A stretch of 18,244 nt of DNA from Chitinophaga pinensis (GTDB lineage: Bacteria; Bacteroidota; Bacteroidia; Flavobacteriales_D; Crocinitomicaceae). Positions 1 to 6,391 of this stretch are shown here, in pieces. The notes under the pieces were generated by a model. That model saw nothing but the letters and a program-made list of their open reading frames with translations. It did no database searches and was not told the origin of the DNA. How positions within the stretch are numbered: the stretch's first letter is position 1; each line of letters begins with the position of its first letter. The stretch spans positions 1 to 18,244 of the forward strand of contig CAMBRH010000026.1 of the NCBI GenBank assembly GCA_945870115.1, given 5' to 3'. Position numbers and translations under genes: made by a program.

Positions 1-408
1 AAAGTCATTTTGAAAGGAACTTTTCGCACCATGGATGAAAAATGGCGAGCGGAAGCTTTGTTGGAAATAGAAAAACAAGCAAGAGCAATTGTTGAATCTC
101 AAGGAGGAAAATTGGAACTTGAAATAAGTAAAGGTTATCCTTATTTGGAAAATAATCCAGCATTAACACAGAAAATTCGTTCCAAAGCAATTACACATTT
201 TGGCGCTGAAAATGTGATAGATTTACCACTTCGTTTGACTTCGGAAGATTTTGCTTTTTATTCTCAAGAAATTCCAGTTTCGTTTTTCAGATTAGGAGTT
301 CGTAACGAAGAAAAAGGAATAATTCACGGTGTGCACAACTCGAAATTTGACATTGATGAAGAAGCACTTAGAATAGGTGTTGAAATGATGAGCTTGATTG
401 TATTTTAA
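1..408 (+). CDS. M20-family amidohydrolase/metallopeptidase, C-terminal part (5' end outside the window)
   Basis: The reading frame is open from base 1, so the gene starts upstream. What remains is roughly the last third of an M20D-type zinc amidohydrolase, a family that hydrolyses N-acyl amino acids such as hippurate or IAA conjugates, or small peptides. The first residues (KGTFRTMDE) match the end of the dimerisation domain, where this family has a G-T-x-R motif. The returning catalytic domain follows, with SEDFAFY and HGVHNSKFDIDEEAL; the latter corresponds to the family's HTPxFDVDE segment with its late metal-ligand histidine. No signal peptide can be judged. The next gene starts 29 bases downstream in the same direction, so co-transcription is plausible. 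Substrate is not predictable from this fragment. Confidence 0.85.
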   Translation, partial: KVILKGTFRTMDEKWRAEALLEIEKQARAIVESQGGKLELEISKGYPYLENNPALTQKIRSKAITHFGAENVIDLPLRLTSEDFAFYSQEIPVSFFRLGVRNEEKGIIHGVHNSKFDIDEEALRIGVEMMSLIVF

Positions 409-437
409 TTCTTGGTACAGCTTTTGACATAATTTTT

Positions 438-1013
438 ATGATGAAAATTTTTTATATTTCTCTTTTATTAATGCTTATTTTTTCGTGTTCTAAAGACGTA
501 GAAAACGAAGCAAAAATTGATGTTTTTGAAATCCGAAATGTGGGTTTATTATCAACTTCTGAATACACAATCGGAAAAGTTATTGAATTGAAAGACGATT
601 CTGAATGGTACAAATTTGGAGACAGAAATATTTTAATCAGTTGTAAAGCAAAAATCAAAGCGGGAATAGATTTAGCAAAAATTGAGTCAAATGATATTGT
701 CATCAAGCGAAATTCCTTGACAATCACCTTGCCTTATCCAACGATAATTTCTTTTGATATGGATCCAAATTTGATAAAAACTGAAATGGAAGACATCAAT
801 GGATTTAGAAAATCTTTTACTCAAGAAGAAAAAAACCAAATTTTGGCTTTGGGAGAAAAATCAATCAAAGAAAAAATCTTGGAAACATCGATTTTAAGTT
901 CTGCCAAACAAAACGCGGAAATTTTTATTCAAAATTTTTACAAAGAATTAGGTTACAAAGAAATACATGTTGAATTTAAAAAATCGTTCACAGAGGAAAT
1001 TAGCGCTCCTTAA
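438..1013 (+). CDS. DUF4230-family lipoprotein
   Basis: A 191-residue protein of the DUF4230 family, whose function is unknown. The N-terminus is a lipoprotein signal: a hydrophobic stretch ending LIFSC, with Cys17 as the lipidation site, so the protein should be anchored in a membrane facing the periplasm. Family-like segments are visible: IGKVIELKDDSEWYKFGD (about 44-61), the repeated KAKIKAGIDLAKI region, LPYPTIISFDMDP, TEMEDINGFR and a C-terminal helix region with EKNQILALGEKSIKEK. ATG codons at 438 and 441 are both possible starts. It lies 29 bases after the M20 gene, and its last 47 bases overlap the next gene, which belongs to the same family. The pair is probably translated together. 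Confidence 0.8.
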   Translation: MMKIFYISLLLMLIFSCSKDVENEAKIDVFEIRNVGLLSTSEYTIGKVIELKDDSEWYKFGDRNILISCKAKIKAGIDLAKIESNDIVIKRNSLTITLPYPTIISFDMDPNLIKTEMEDINGFRKSFTQEEKNQILALGEKSIKEKILETSILSSAKQNAEIFIQNFYKELGYKEIHVEFKKSFTEEISAP

Positions 1014-1629
1014 GCAAGTTGCAATGTTGCTTATTTTGGTCGTTTCCGTTTTACTTCTGGTAAGATGGTGCAAAAGTGGTGAACCAAAGTCTCGTTTTGA
1101 AATTGAAAATAGTCCAATCAAAGTGGAAATGATTCGTAACATTGCACAATTGGCTACAATTTCATACAAAGATGAGGTTGTTGTTGATTCGCTTGAACAT
1201 TATAAAAACCAGAGTGAACAAATTGCTGGTACATTTGAAAAACTGAGTGATTTAGATAATTTTAAACACGGTCTGAAAGCTTCAAATGTAAAACGAAGGC
1301 TAACTTTAATCGTTAAAGGAGAAATTCACATTGGTTTTAATTTGAAAAACAAAAAGTTTAAAATCATCGAAAAAGATTCAAGTGTGACTTTAATTTTACC
1401 CAATCCAATTATTTTGGATGTTTTGTCAACTCCATCTTCAACTCGTGTTTTTCAAGAAAATGGCATTTGGCAAGATTATGAAATTACGACTTTAAAAAAT
1501 AAAGCAAGAAATAAAATGCGCTTGAATGCAGAAGAATTAGACCTAAAAAGTAAAGCCAAAGAAAACCTAATTCGTTTCTTGAAACCTTTGATTAAAAAGA
1601 ATAAAAAATTGATTTTTGAGTTTGTGTGA
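967..1629 (+). CDS. DUF4230-family membrane-anchored protein
   Basis: A 220-residue protein that looks like a second, more diverged DUF4230 member. It begins with a basic segment (NLKNRSQRKLALLKQ) and one transmembrane helix at about residues 17-33. A soluble domain follows that mirrors the neighbour: a metal- or ligand-free-looking beta region with VKGEIHIGFNLKN, then LPNPIILDV (compare LPYPTIISF in the first gene), then a charged C-terminal helix. Unlike its neighbour it has no usable lipobox cysteine, so it is anchored by the helix. The start at 967 overlaps the preceding gene by 47 bases. An in-frame ATG at 1024 would remove the overlap but also the positive flank of the helix, so I prefer 967. 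The family assignment rests on shared pattern and adjacency. Confidence 0.65.
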   Translation: MLNLKNRSQRKLALLKQVAMLLILVVSVLLLVRWCKSGEPKSRFEIENSPIKVEMIRNIAQLATISYKDEVVVDSLEHYKNQSEQIAGTFEKLSDLDNFKHGLKASNVKRRLTLIVKGEIHIGFNLKNKKFKIIEKDSSVTLILPNPIILDVLSTPSSTRVFQENGIWQDYEITTLKNKARNKMRLNAEELDLKSKAKENLIRFLKPLIKKNKKLIFEFV

Positions 1630-1729
1630 ATTTTTAAATTTATTTACTACTTTTAAGATGTTTTCCAAGCAATATAAAAAATTCTTTGTAGTTAATTTCA
1701 ACAAATGGAATTCATTCAAGGGAATTTTT

Positions 1730-2410
1730 TTAAGAATTAGTCTTCTTCTTAAAATATTCAAAAATGGCAATTATGGGCAATAACATGCAATAATTATAGT
1801 ATAAGTCTTCAAACGGAATGGTGTAAATTCTCAAGCCCATAATATGATTTTCATTATACCAAACAATTGGATTTTCAGTAATAGCTCCCGTTAAGATTCC
1901 ATTTACAATCAAAAAAGGAATTAAAGCAACAAGGTATGTTAAAACGAAATTTGGAAACCAAGCTACACGTTTGATAAAATATATTCCGATTGTTAAAATC
2001 GCAGCAATGATGCAAGCAGAAGCTGTGTACCAATTTTCAAGGTAAATTATTCCTAAAATCAATCCAGAAAGTGTAAATGAAATTGCGAAGAAATGACTTA
2101 ATTTTTGGCCTTTATAACTTGGAAAATATCCTTTTAAAACTTGATGAATAAAGACACAAGCATAGGGAACAACCAAAAAAAATAAACATTCTTCCAAAGG
2201 TAAATTATAAGCATAAATGCCACACAAATATTCATCTGTAAAACCCCAAATTTTGTTTTCGGTAAAATAGGCGTCCCAAATTAAAAATGGAAGGGCGACT
2301 AAAATTATTGCTGGAAGTAGCGCTTTAAAATTTTTGTAAAAAGCAATTTTCTTATCGAAACTTAATGCGAATGGACCTAAGATTGTTAAGAGAATTATTG
2401 TGAAATACAC
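1730..2410 (-). CDS. crtYcd: Lycopene cyclase, fused two-domain CrtYcd type
   Basis: A 226-residue polytopic membrane protein of the lycopene cyclase domain family, the single-chain equivalent of the heterodimeric CrtYc/CrtYd enzymes. It would convert the psi ends of lycopene to beta-rings in the cytoplasmic membrane. Two homologous halves are visible. The first has WGFTDEYLCGIYAYNLPLEE with PLEE at 71-74, and the second has a matching MGLRIYTIPFED with PFED at 199-202. The acidic residues after the prolines are the conserved ones of this family. The start is a GTG: an in-frame TAA lies 6 bases upstream, and the first membrane helix begins at residue 2. It is last in the cruF-crtZ-crtYcd order and is separated from crtZ by a repeat-filled 107-base gap, so it may have its own promoter. 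Confidence 0.85.
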   Translation of the reverse strand: MYFTIILLTILGPFALSFDKKIAFYKNFKALLPAIILVALPFLIWDAYFTENKIWGFTDEYLCGIYAYNLPLEECLFFLVVPYACVFIHQVLKGYFPSYKGQKLSHFFAISFTLSGLILGIIYLENWYTASACIIAAILTIGIYFIKRVAWFPNFVLTYLVALIPFLIVNGILTGAITENPIVWYNENHIMGLRIYTIPFEDLYYNYCMLLPIIAIFEYFKKKTNS

Positions 2411-2420
2411 CTTTTAGGTA

Positions 2421-2441
2421 GTTATGAATTATGAGTTATGA
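2421..2441 (+). repeat. Heptad block, three RTTATGA units (locus A)
   Basis: Three consecutive 7-mers GTTATGA, ATTATGA, GTTATGA lie just upstream of the crtYcd start. The same 7-bp units occur at 7762-7789, and related ones at 5110-5137. In all three places the block precedes a copy of the 40-bp GTCTT element in the same relative orientation. Function unknown. Confidence 0.75.
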
Positions 2442-2480
2442 ATGTTTGAAAGTGTTCAGACTAATTTATGTAATTACAAA

Positions 2481-2520
2481 AATCGAGTCTATTGTCTTAG
2501 TTCTTTGCGTCTTAAGTCTA
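2481..2520 (+). repeat. 40-bp GTCTT heptad element, diverged copy (locus A)
   Basis: This copy matches the hutH-leader copy at 31 of 40 positions without gaps. It keeps the GTCT/GTCTT cores at offsets 7, 14, 29 and 36, and most differences fall in the linkers. It sits between crtYcd and crtZ on the strand opposite to the genes. Its last three bases (CTA) are the reverse complement of the crtZ stop codon TAG. Confidence 0.7.
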
Positions 2521-2994
2521 TTTCGAGTATTTGCGTTTGAAAGCTATTTTTGATTCTTTGTAATATTTTAAAGGAACAATCAGCATTCCAAAACATTCTC
2601 CGTGTTCTTTTCCAGTGTGTTTGTGGTGAACTTTGTGCGCCTTTCTAATGGCGATAAAATAAGGATGATCGACATCACGTAACCATTTGAATCTGCGGTG
2701 AATATATACGTCGTGAATCAAAAAGTAGGTGAACCCGTACATGGCAATTCCATAACCAATCCAAACTGGAACGTAATTGTCGGCCATCATTCCCAACATA
2801 ATACACAACCAAGAGGGAATGGCATAAATTAAGAAAAAAACATCATTTCGTTCAAAAAATTTGGTTGTAGGTACGTGATGATCTTCGTGAAAATGCCACA
2901 TTAATCCATGCATCACAAATTTATGTGTTGCCCAAGCCATAAATTCCATTCCAAAAAAAGTTGCCAACATGACAAACGGTCCCCACCAATACAT
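2518..2994 (-). CDS. crtZ: Beta-carotene 3-hydroxylase (fatty acid hydroxylase superfamily)
   Basis: A 158-residue di-iron membrane hydroxylase that adds 3-hydroxyl groups to beta-rings, giving cryptoxanthin and zeaxanthin-type end groups. All the histidine clusters of the CrtZ family are visible: HKFVMH (24-29), HEDHH (36-40), HDVYIHRR (94-101) and HKVHH (120-124). Hydrophobic segments lie at about 5-22, 52-70 and 77-95. The length fits the short bacterial CrtZ. The ATG lies 3 bases after the stop of the CruF-like gene (TAA-ATT-ATG), so translation is probably coupled. Its TAG stop overlaps the edge of the 40-bp repeat element that fills the gap before crtYcd. Confidence 0.93.
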   Translation of the reverse strand: MYWWGPFVMLATFFGMEFMAWATHKFVMHGLMWHFHEDHHVPTTKFFERNDVFFLIYAIPSWLCIMLGMMADNYVPVWIGYGIAMYGFTYFLIHDVYIHRRFKWLRDVDHPYFIAIRKAHKVHHKHTGKEHGECFGMLIVPLKYYKESKIAFKRKYSK

Positions 2995-2997
2995 AAT

Positions 2998-3648
2998 TTA
3001 ATTTATAAAATTTAAAATCCCGAAAAACAATACGAAGATAAGGTATAAAACGTTTGAAACTTTGTTTTGTTCATTTAATTTAACCTTAAATATTTTTGAA
3101 TTCAAATATAAATAGCTTATTGGAAGTGATAAAACAAACCAACAGATATAATTATAAATTGGAATCTCGCCATTTTTCCAATGCCAATAATCAGATTTTA
3201 TCGCAATTGGTTCAAGCAGAAAATCTAAAAAAACCATCAATAAACTTGCAATGATCATTTTGAAAATAATATTTATTTTTAGTTTATGCAATAAATTCCC
3301 TGCGCAAACTGCTAAAATGGCCCAATTTAATCCTATTACGATTGGTACTTCGGCAATTTTCGCACCCAAATTTGAGCCATAATAATATTCTCCAAAAAGA
3401 ATTCCTGTTTTGACACCAATTATTTCAAAGGTCATTCCTAAGGTAAAACTCAGTGCAAAAAACAACAAGAAAGGAATAAAATTTGATTTTCTAGAAAGAA
3501 TAATTACGCCAAAAGAAATCCATAAATTCATGGAACTTAGACTCAAAATTTGATTTCTATAAGAAGGCAAATTCATTCCAATAATTCCAACTAAATGAAA
3601 AATCAGGAGAATTAAAATTAAAATTGTTTCTTTATTTTTGAAGTTCAT
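2998..3648 (-). CDS. cruF: CruF-like carotenoid biosynthesis protein (carotenoid 1,2-hydratase family)
   Basis: A 216-residue, highly hydrophobic protein of the Caroten_synth/DUF422 family. The family includes CruF and bisanhydrobacterioruberin hydratase, which add water across the C-1,2 bond of an acyclic carotenoid end. Conserved blocks are present: FEIIGVKTGILFGEYYYG (about 74-91), VPIVIGLNWA (101-110), and a third with FLLEPIAIKSDYWHW and GEIPIYNYICW (about 143-170). Six to seven membrane segments are likely. It is the first gene of the three-gene pigment cluster, immediately upstream of crtZ. If it is a true hydratase, the final pigment would have one hydrated acyclic end, as in saproxanthin or myxol; that is inferred from context. 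A desaturase CrtD is not in the window. Confidence 0.78.
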   Translation of the reverse strand: MNFKNKETILILILLIFHLVGIIGMNLPSYRNQILSLSSMNLWISFGVIILSRKSNFIPFLLFFALSFTLGMTFEIIGVKTGILFGEYYYGSNLGAKIAEVPIVIGLNWAILAVCAGNLLHKLKINIIFKMIIASLLMVFLDFLLEPIAIKSDYWHWKNGEIPIYNYICWFVLSLPISYLYLNSKIFKVKLNEQNKVSNVLYLIFVLFFGILNFIN

Positions 3649-3713
3649 TGAAAATTTACTTGTTATTTGCTTAACAAAATATAAAAGTAATTGTTTTTTT
3701 AAAATTAAACTTT

Positions 3714-3747
3714 AAAAAAAAAAGAGGTTCCAAAAATGAAACCTCTT
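3714..3747 (-). terminator. Rho-independent terminator of eno
   Basis: Read on the minus strand, an 8-bp perfect stem AAGAGGTT / AACCTCTT with a 10-base loop is followed at once by ten T residues. It begins 25 bases after the eno stop codon. The other strand has no T-run after the stem, so it should act only on the eno transcript and isolate it from the carotenoid genes. Confidence 0.9.
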
Positions 3748-3771
3748 AAAATTAATTATGATTATATTTTC

Positions 3772-5049
3772 TTACAAAAATTTAAAGCTTTTTCCAGGAT
3801 AGATCGCTGCAGCACCTAATTCTTCCTCAATACGAAGTAATTGATTGTATTTCGCCATTCTATCAGATCTAGAAGCTGAACCAGTTTTGATTTGACCACA
3901 ATTTAATGCAACTGCTAAATCTGCAATTGTATTGTCTTCTGTTTCTCCACTTCTGTGACTCATAACTGAAGTATAGCTGTTTCTTGTTGCCATTTGAACT
4001 GCGTCAATTGTTTCCGTTAAAGATCCAATTTGATTTACTTTTACTAAAATTGAATTGGCGATTCCTTCAGAAATTCCTCTTGAAAGTCTTTTTGTATTTG
4101 TTACAAATAAATCATCTCCAACAAGTTGAACTTTGTTTCCAATTTTTTCAGTTAGCATTTTCCAACCAGCCCAATCGTCTTCAGCTAAACCATCTTCGAT
4201 TGAAATAATTGGATATTTTGAAGACCAATTAGCCCAATAATCAACCATTTGTGCAGATGTCATTTCGTCACCAGTAGATTCAAAAACATATTTTCCGTTT
4301 TTGTAAAACTCTGAAGAAGCAGCATCCAATGCAATATAAACATCTTCTCCAGCTCTATATCCAGCTTTTTCAATTGCTTGAATTACCAATTCAATTGCTT
4401 CGTCATTTGAACCTAAATTTGGAGCAAAACCTCCTTCGTCACCAACATTAGTTGATAATCCTTTTGAACTCAAAACTTTTTTCAAATGGTGAAAAATTTC
4501 TGTACCCATTCTTAAACCATGAGAAAAAGAATTTGCACCAATTGGCATTACCATAAATTCTTGAATATCAATTAAATTATCCGCATGAGAACCACCATTT
4601 AAAATATTCATCATTGGAATTGGCATTGTATTCGCTCCAACTCCACCAATATATTTGTACAAAGGCAAACGTGCTTCCTGAGCTCCAGCTCTAGCAATTG
4701 CTAAAGATGCTCCCAAAATTGCATTTGCTCCTAAACGAGATTTAATTTCTGTTCCGTCTAAATCAATCAATTTTCTGTCGATTGCAGATTGATCAAAAAT
4801 TGACATTCCGATTAAATTATCAGAAATCTCTGTATTGACATTTTTTACAGCTTTTGTTACGCCTTTACCCATGTAAATATTTACATCGTTGTCACGTAAT
4901 TCAACCGCCTCATGGATTCCAGTTGATGCTCCAGAAGGAACAGCAGCTCTTCCAATAAAACCATTCGATGTGTGTACATCTACTTCTACAGTTGGATTTC
5001 CTCTTGAATCCAAAATTTGTCTTCCGACGATTTTTGTTATTTTTGACAT
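3772..5049 (-). CDS. eno: Enolase (phosphopyruvate hydratase)
   Basis: A 425-residue cytoplasmic glycolytic enzyme interconverting 2-phosphoglycerate and phosphoenolpyruvate. The family's signature residues are present: SGASTGIHEAVELRD near 39-53, NVGDEGGFAPN with Glu205, magnesium ligands Asp242, Glu285 and Asp312, catalytic Lys337 in ILVKVNQIG, SHRSGETED at 364-372, and Lys388. The frame extends 16 codons upstream to an ATG at 5097. I chose 5049 because MSKITKIVGRQILDSRG is the normal enolase N-terminus and the extension is encoded by an intergenic repeat. No TAnnTTTG box is seen in the 76-base gap after carA, so eno may be read from the carA promoter or from something within the repeat. 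A strong terminator follows. Confidence 0.98.
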   Translation of the reverse strand: MSKITKIVGRQILDSRGNPTVEVDVHTSNGFIGRAAVPSGASTGIHEAVELRDNDVNIYMGKGVTKAVKNVNTEISDNLIGMSIFDQSAIDRKLIDLDGTEIKSRLGANAILGASLAIARAGAQEARLPLYKYIGGVGANTMPIPMMNILNGGSHADNLIDIQEFMVMPIGANSFSHGLRMGTEIFHHLKKVLSSKGLSTNVGDEGGFAPNLGSNDEAIELVIQAIEKAGYRAGEDVYIALDAASSEFYKNGKYVFESTGDEMTSAQMVDYWANWSSKYPIISIEDGLAEDDWAGWKMLTEKIGNKVQLVGDDLFVTNTKRLSRGISEGIANSILVKVNQIGSLTETIDAVQMATRNSYTSVMSHRSGETEDNTIADLAVALNCGQIKTGSASRSDRMAKYNQLLRIEEELGAAAIYPGKSFKFL

Positions 5050-5054
5050 TGTTA

Positions 5055-5094
5055 TAGACTTAAGACTACAAGACTCAAGACCTAAGACTTGATT
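5055..5094 (-). repeat. 40-bp GTCTT heptad element in the eno leader (locus C)
   Basis: Read in the direction of eno, five GTCT(T) cores are spaced 7, 7, 8 and 7 bases apart. The element ends 5 bases before the eno ATG. It is identical at 39 of 40 positions to the copy before hutH, in the same orientation to the gene. It happens to be open in the enolase frame but contains an in-frame TGA in the hutH frame, so it is not a conserved coding extension. Confidence 0.9.
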
Positions 5095-5109
5095 CATGTA
5101 GAAACATAT

Positions 5110-5137
5110 TTTTAATTCTTCACTTTTAATTCTTCAC
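5110..5137 (-). repeat. Two perfect 14-bp repeats (four heptads) at the carA stop
   Basis: On the minus strand the unit GTGAAGAATTAAAA occurs twice in tandem without mismatch. It can be read as alternating heptads GTGAAGA and ATTAAAA. The last two sense codons of carA (AAG AAT), the preceding GTG and the TAA stop all lie in the first unit, so the repeat forms the CarA C-terminus VKN. Confidence 0.85.
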
Positions 5138-6220
5138 TATTGCTTCAACAAATTCATCAAACAAATACCTTGAATCATGCGGTCCCGCCGAAGCTTCTGG
5201 ATGATATTGAACTGAAAAAACAGCCTTATTTTTAAGTGCTATTCCTGCAATTGTTTGGTCGTTTAAATGAATGTGAGTTACTTCAATATTATCGTTCAAA
5301 GTTACACTTTCTTTTGAAATTACAAAACCATGATTTTGAGTTGTGATTTCGCCCTTACCTGTTTTTAAATTTTTTATCGGATGATTTATTCCTCTGTGAC
5401 CGTTAAACATCTTTTCAGTTTTTAAGCCTTGACTCAAACCTAAAATTTGATGTCCCAAGCAAATCCCAAAGACAGGTTTATTTTGATTTACGATATTTTT
5501 CACTAATTCGATGGAATCTGTCATTACACCAGGATCCCCAGGACCATTAGAAAGCATGTAACCAGCTGGTTCGAAAGTGTTTATTTCCTCCAAACTTGCT
5601 GACATTGGAAAAACCCTAACGTGACAGCCTCTTTCAACAAGGCAACGAATGATATTTTTCTTAACCCCAAAATCAAGTAAAGCAACTTTGTGTTTTCCAC
5701 TTGGATTTTCATCATAAACAACCTTTGTTGCCACTTTTGATGATAATTCTTGTCCTTCCATAGATGGAACTTTTGCCAAAATTTCTTTTAACTCTTCAAA
5801 GTTATCATTTCCTGAAGAAATTAAAGCATTCATTGCGCCTTTGTTGCGAATGTGACGAACCAAAGCTCTTGTGTCTAAATCAGTTATCCCAACACATTCA
5901 TTTTTCAACATTAATTCTTCTAAAGAAGATGATGCTGAAGAACGCGAATAAATTTCTGAAAACTTTTTGGTGATTAAACCAGCAATTTGGATTTTATCTG
6001 ATTCTGACTCTGATTCATGAATACCATAGTTTCCAATATGTGGGGTATTCATAATTAAAATTTGACCAACATAAGAAGGATCCGTAAAAACCTCTTGATA
6101 TCCTGTCATTCCTGTATTAAAGGCGATTTCGCCTGTTGATATTCCCTTTTTTCCAGTAGCTTTTCCGTGAAAAATTGTACCGTCTTGTAAAAGTAAAATT
6201 GCAGGATTTCTTTCTTCCAT
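5126..6220 (-). CDS. carA: Carbamoyl-phosphate synthase small (glutamine amidotransferase) subunit
   Basis: A 364-residue subunit that hydrolyses glutamine and passes ammonia to CarB for carbamoyl phosphate, the precursor of pyrimidines and arginine. The N-terminal CPSase domain shows GEIAFNTGMTGYQEVFTDPS and GITDLDTRALVRHIR. The class I glutaminase domain shows the nucleophile Cys254 in GICLGHQ and the His340/Glu342 pair in QYHPEASAGPHDS. The frame extends 11 codons upstream to 6253, but that stretch overlaps a perfect -7 box at 6236-6243, and MEERNPAILLLQDG fits the family start, so I chose 6220. carB is not adjacent. eno follows 76 bases downstream with no hairpin terminator between them. 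The C-terminal residues come from a tandem repeat. Confidence 0.97.
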   Translation of the reverse strand: MEERNPAILLLQDGTIFHGKATGKKGISTGEIAFNTGMTGYQEVFTDPSYVGQILIMNTPHIGNYGIHESESESDKIQIAGLITKKFSEIYSRSSASSSLEELMLKNECVGITDLDTRALVRHIRNKGAMNALISSGNDNFEELKEILAKVPSMEGQELSSKVATKVVYDENPSGKHKVALLDFGVKKNIIRCLVERGCHVRVFPMSASLEEINTFEPAGYMLSNGPGDPGVMTDSIELVKNIVNQNKPVFGICLGHQILGLSQGLKTEKMFNGHRGINHPIKNLKTGKGEITTQNHGFVISKESVTLNDNIEVTHIHLNDQTIAGIALKNKAVFSVQYHPEASAGPHDSRYLFDEFVEAIVKN

Positions 6221-6235
6221 TAAGTTAAATTTTTG

Positions 6236-6243
6236 CAAAGTTA
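6236..6243 (-). promoter_or_regulatory. Probable -7 box of the carA promoter
   Basis: TAACTTTG on the minus strand matches the Bacteroidota -7 consensus TAnnTTTG exactly, 15 bases before the chosen carA ATG. No convincing -33 TTTG at the usual spacing is present. Its position inside the longer version of the ORF argues against that longer start. Confidence 0.55.
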
Positions 6244-6349
6244 TAAAAATCAATTCGATTAAAAAATCAATTTAGTAGAACTTGTTAACAAAATTGAGAA
6301 GTTTGTAGCTTTTAGAAGAGGAAAATTAATTTAATCCTGCAAAATTTCA

Positions 6350-6357
6350 TATCTTTG
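6350..6357 (+). promoter_or_regulatory. Probable -7 box of the hisS promoter
   Basis: TATCTTTG matches TAnnTTTG exactly, 34 bases before the hisS ATG, in the 171-base divergent gap shared with carA. No clear TTTG lies at the expected upstream distance, so the call rests on the -7 element and its position. Confidence 0.5.
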
Positions 6358-6391
6358 CCAAAGCATTTTTCGCAAATATCACACATAAAAC

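Noticed and set aside
1676..1730. AAAAAATTC / GAATTTTTT inverted repeat between the convergent DUF4230 and crtYcd genes as a bidirectional terminator
   Set aside because: The arms match perfectly, but the loop is 37 bases and the stem is almost all A-T, so a stable hairpin is unlikely.
5050..5097. Extended N-terminus for enolase from the ATG at 5097
   Set aside because: The extra 16 residues are encoded by the intergenic repeat, and the family N-terminus begins at the Met at 5049.
6221..6253. Extended N-terminus for CarA
   Set aside because: It overlaps an exact -7 box, and the family start fits the Met at 6220.
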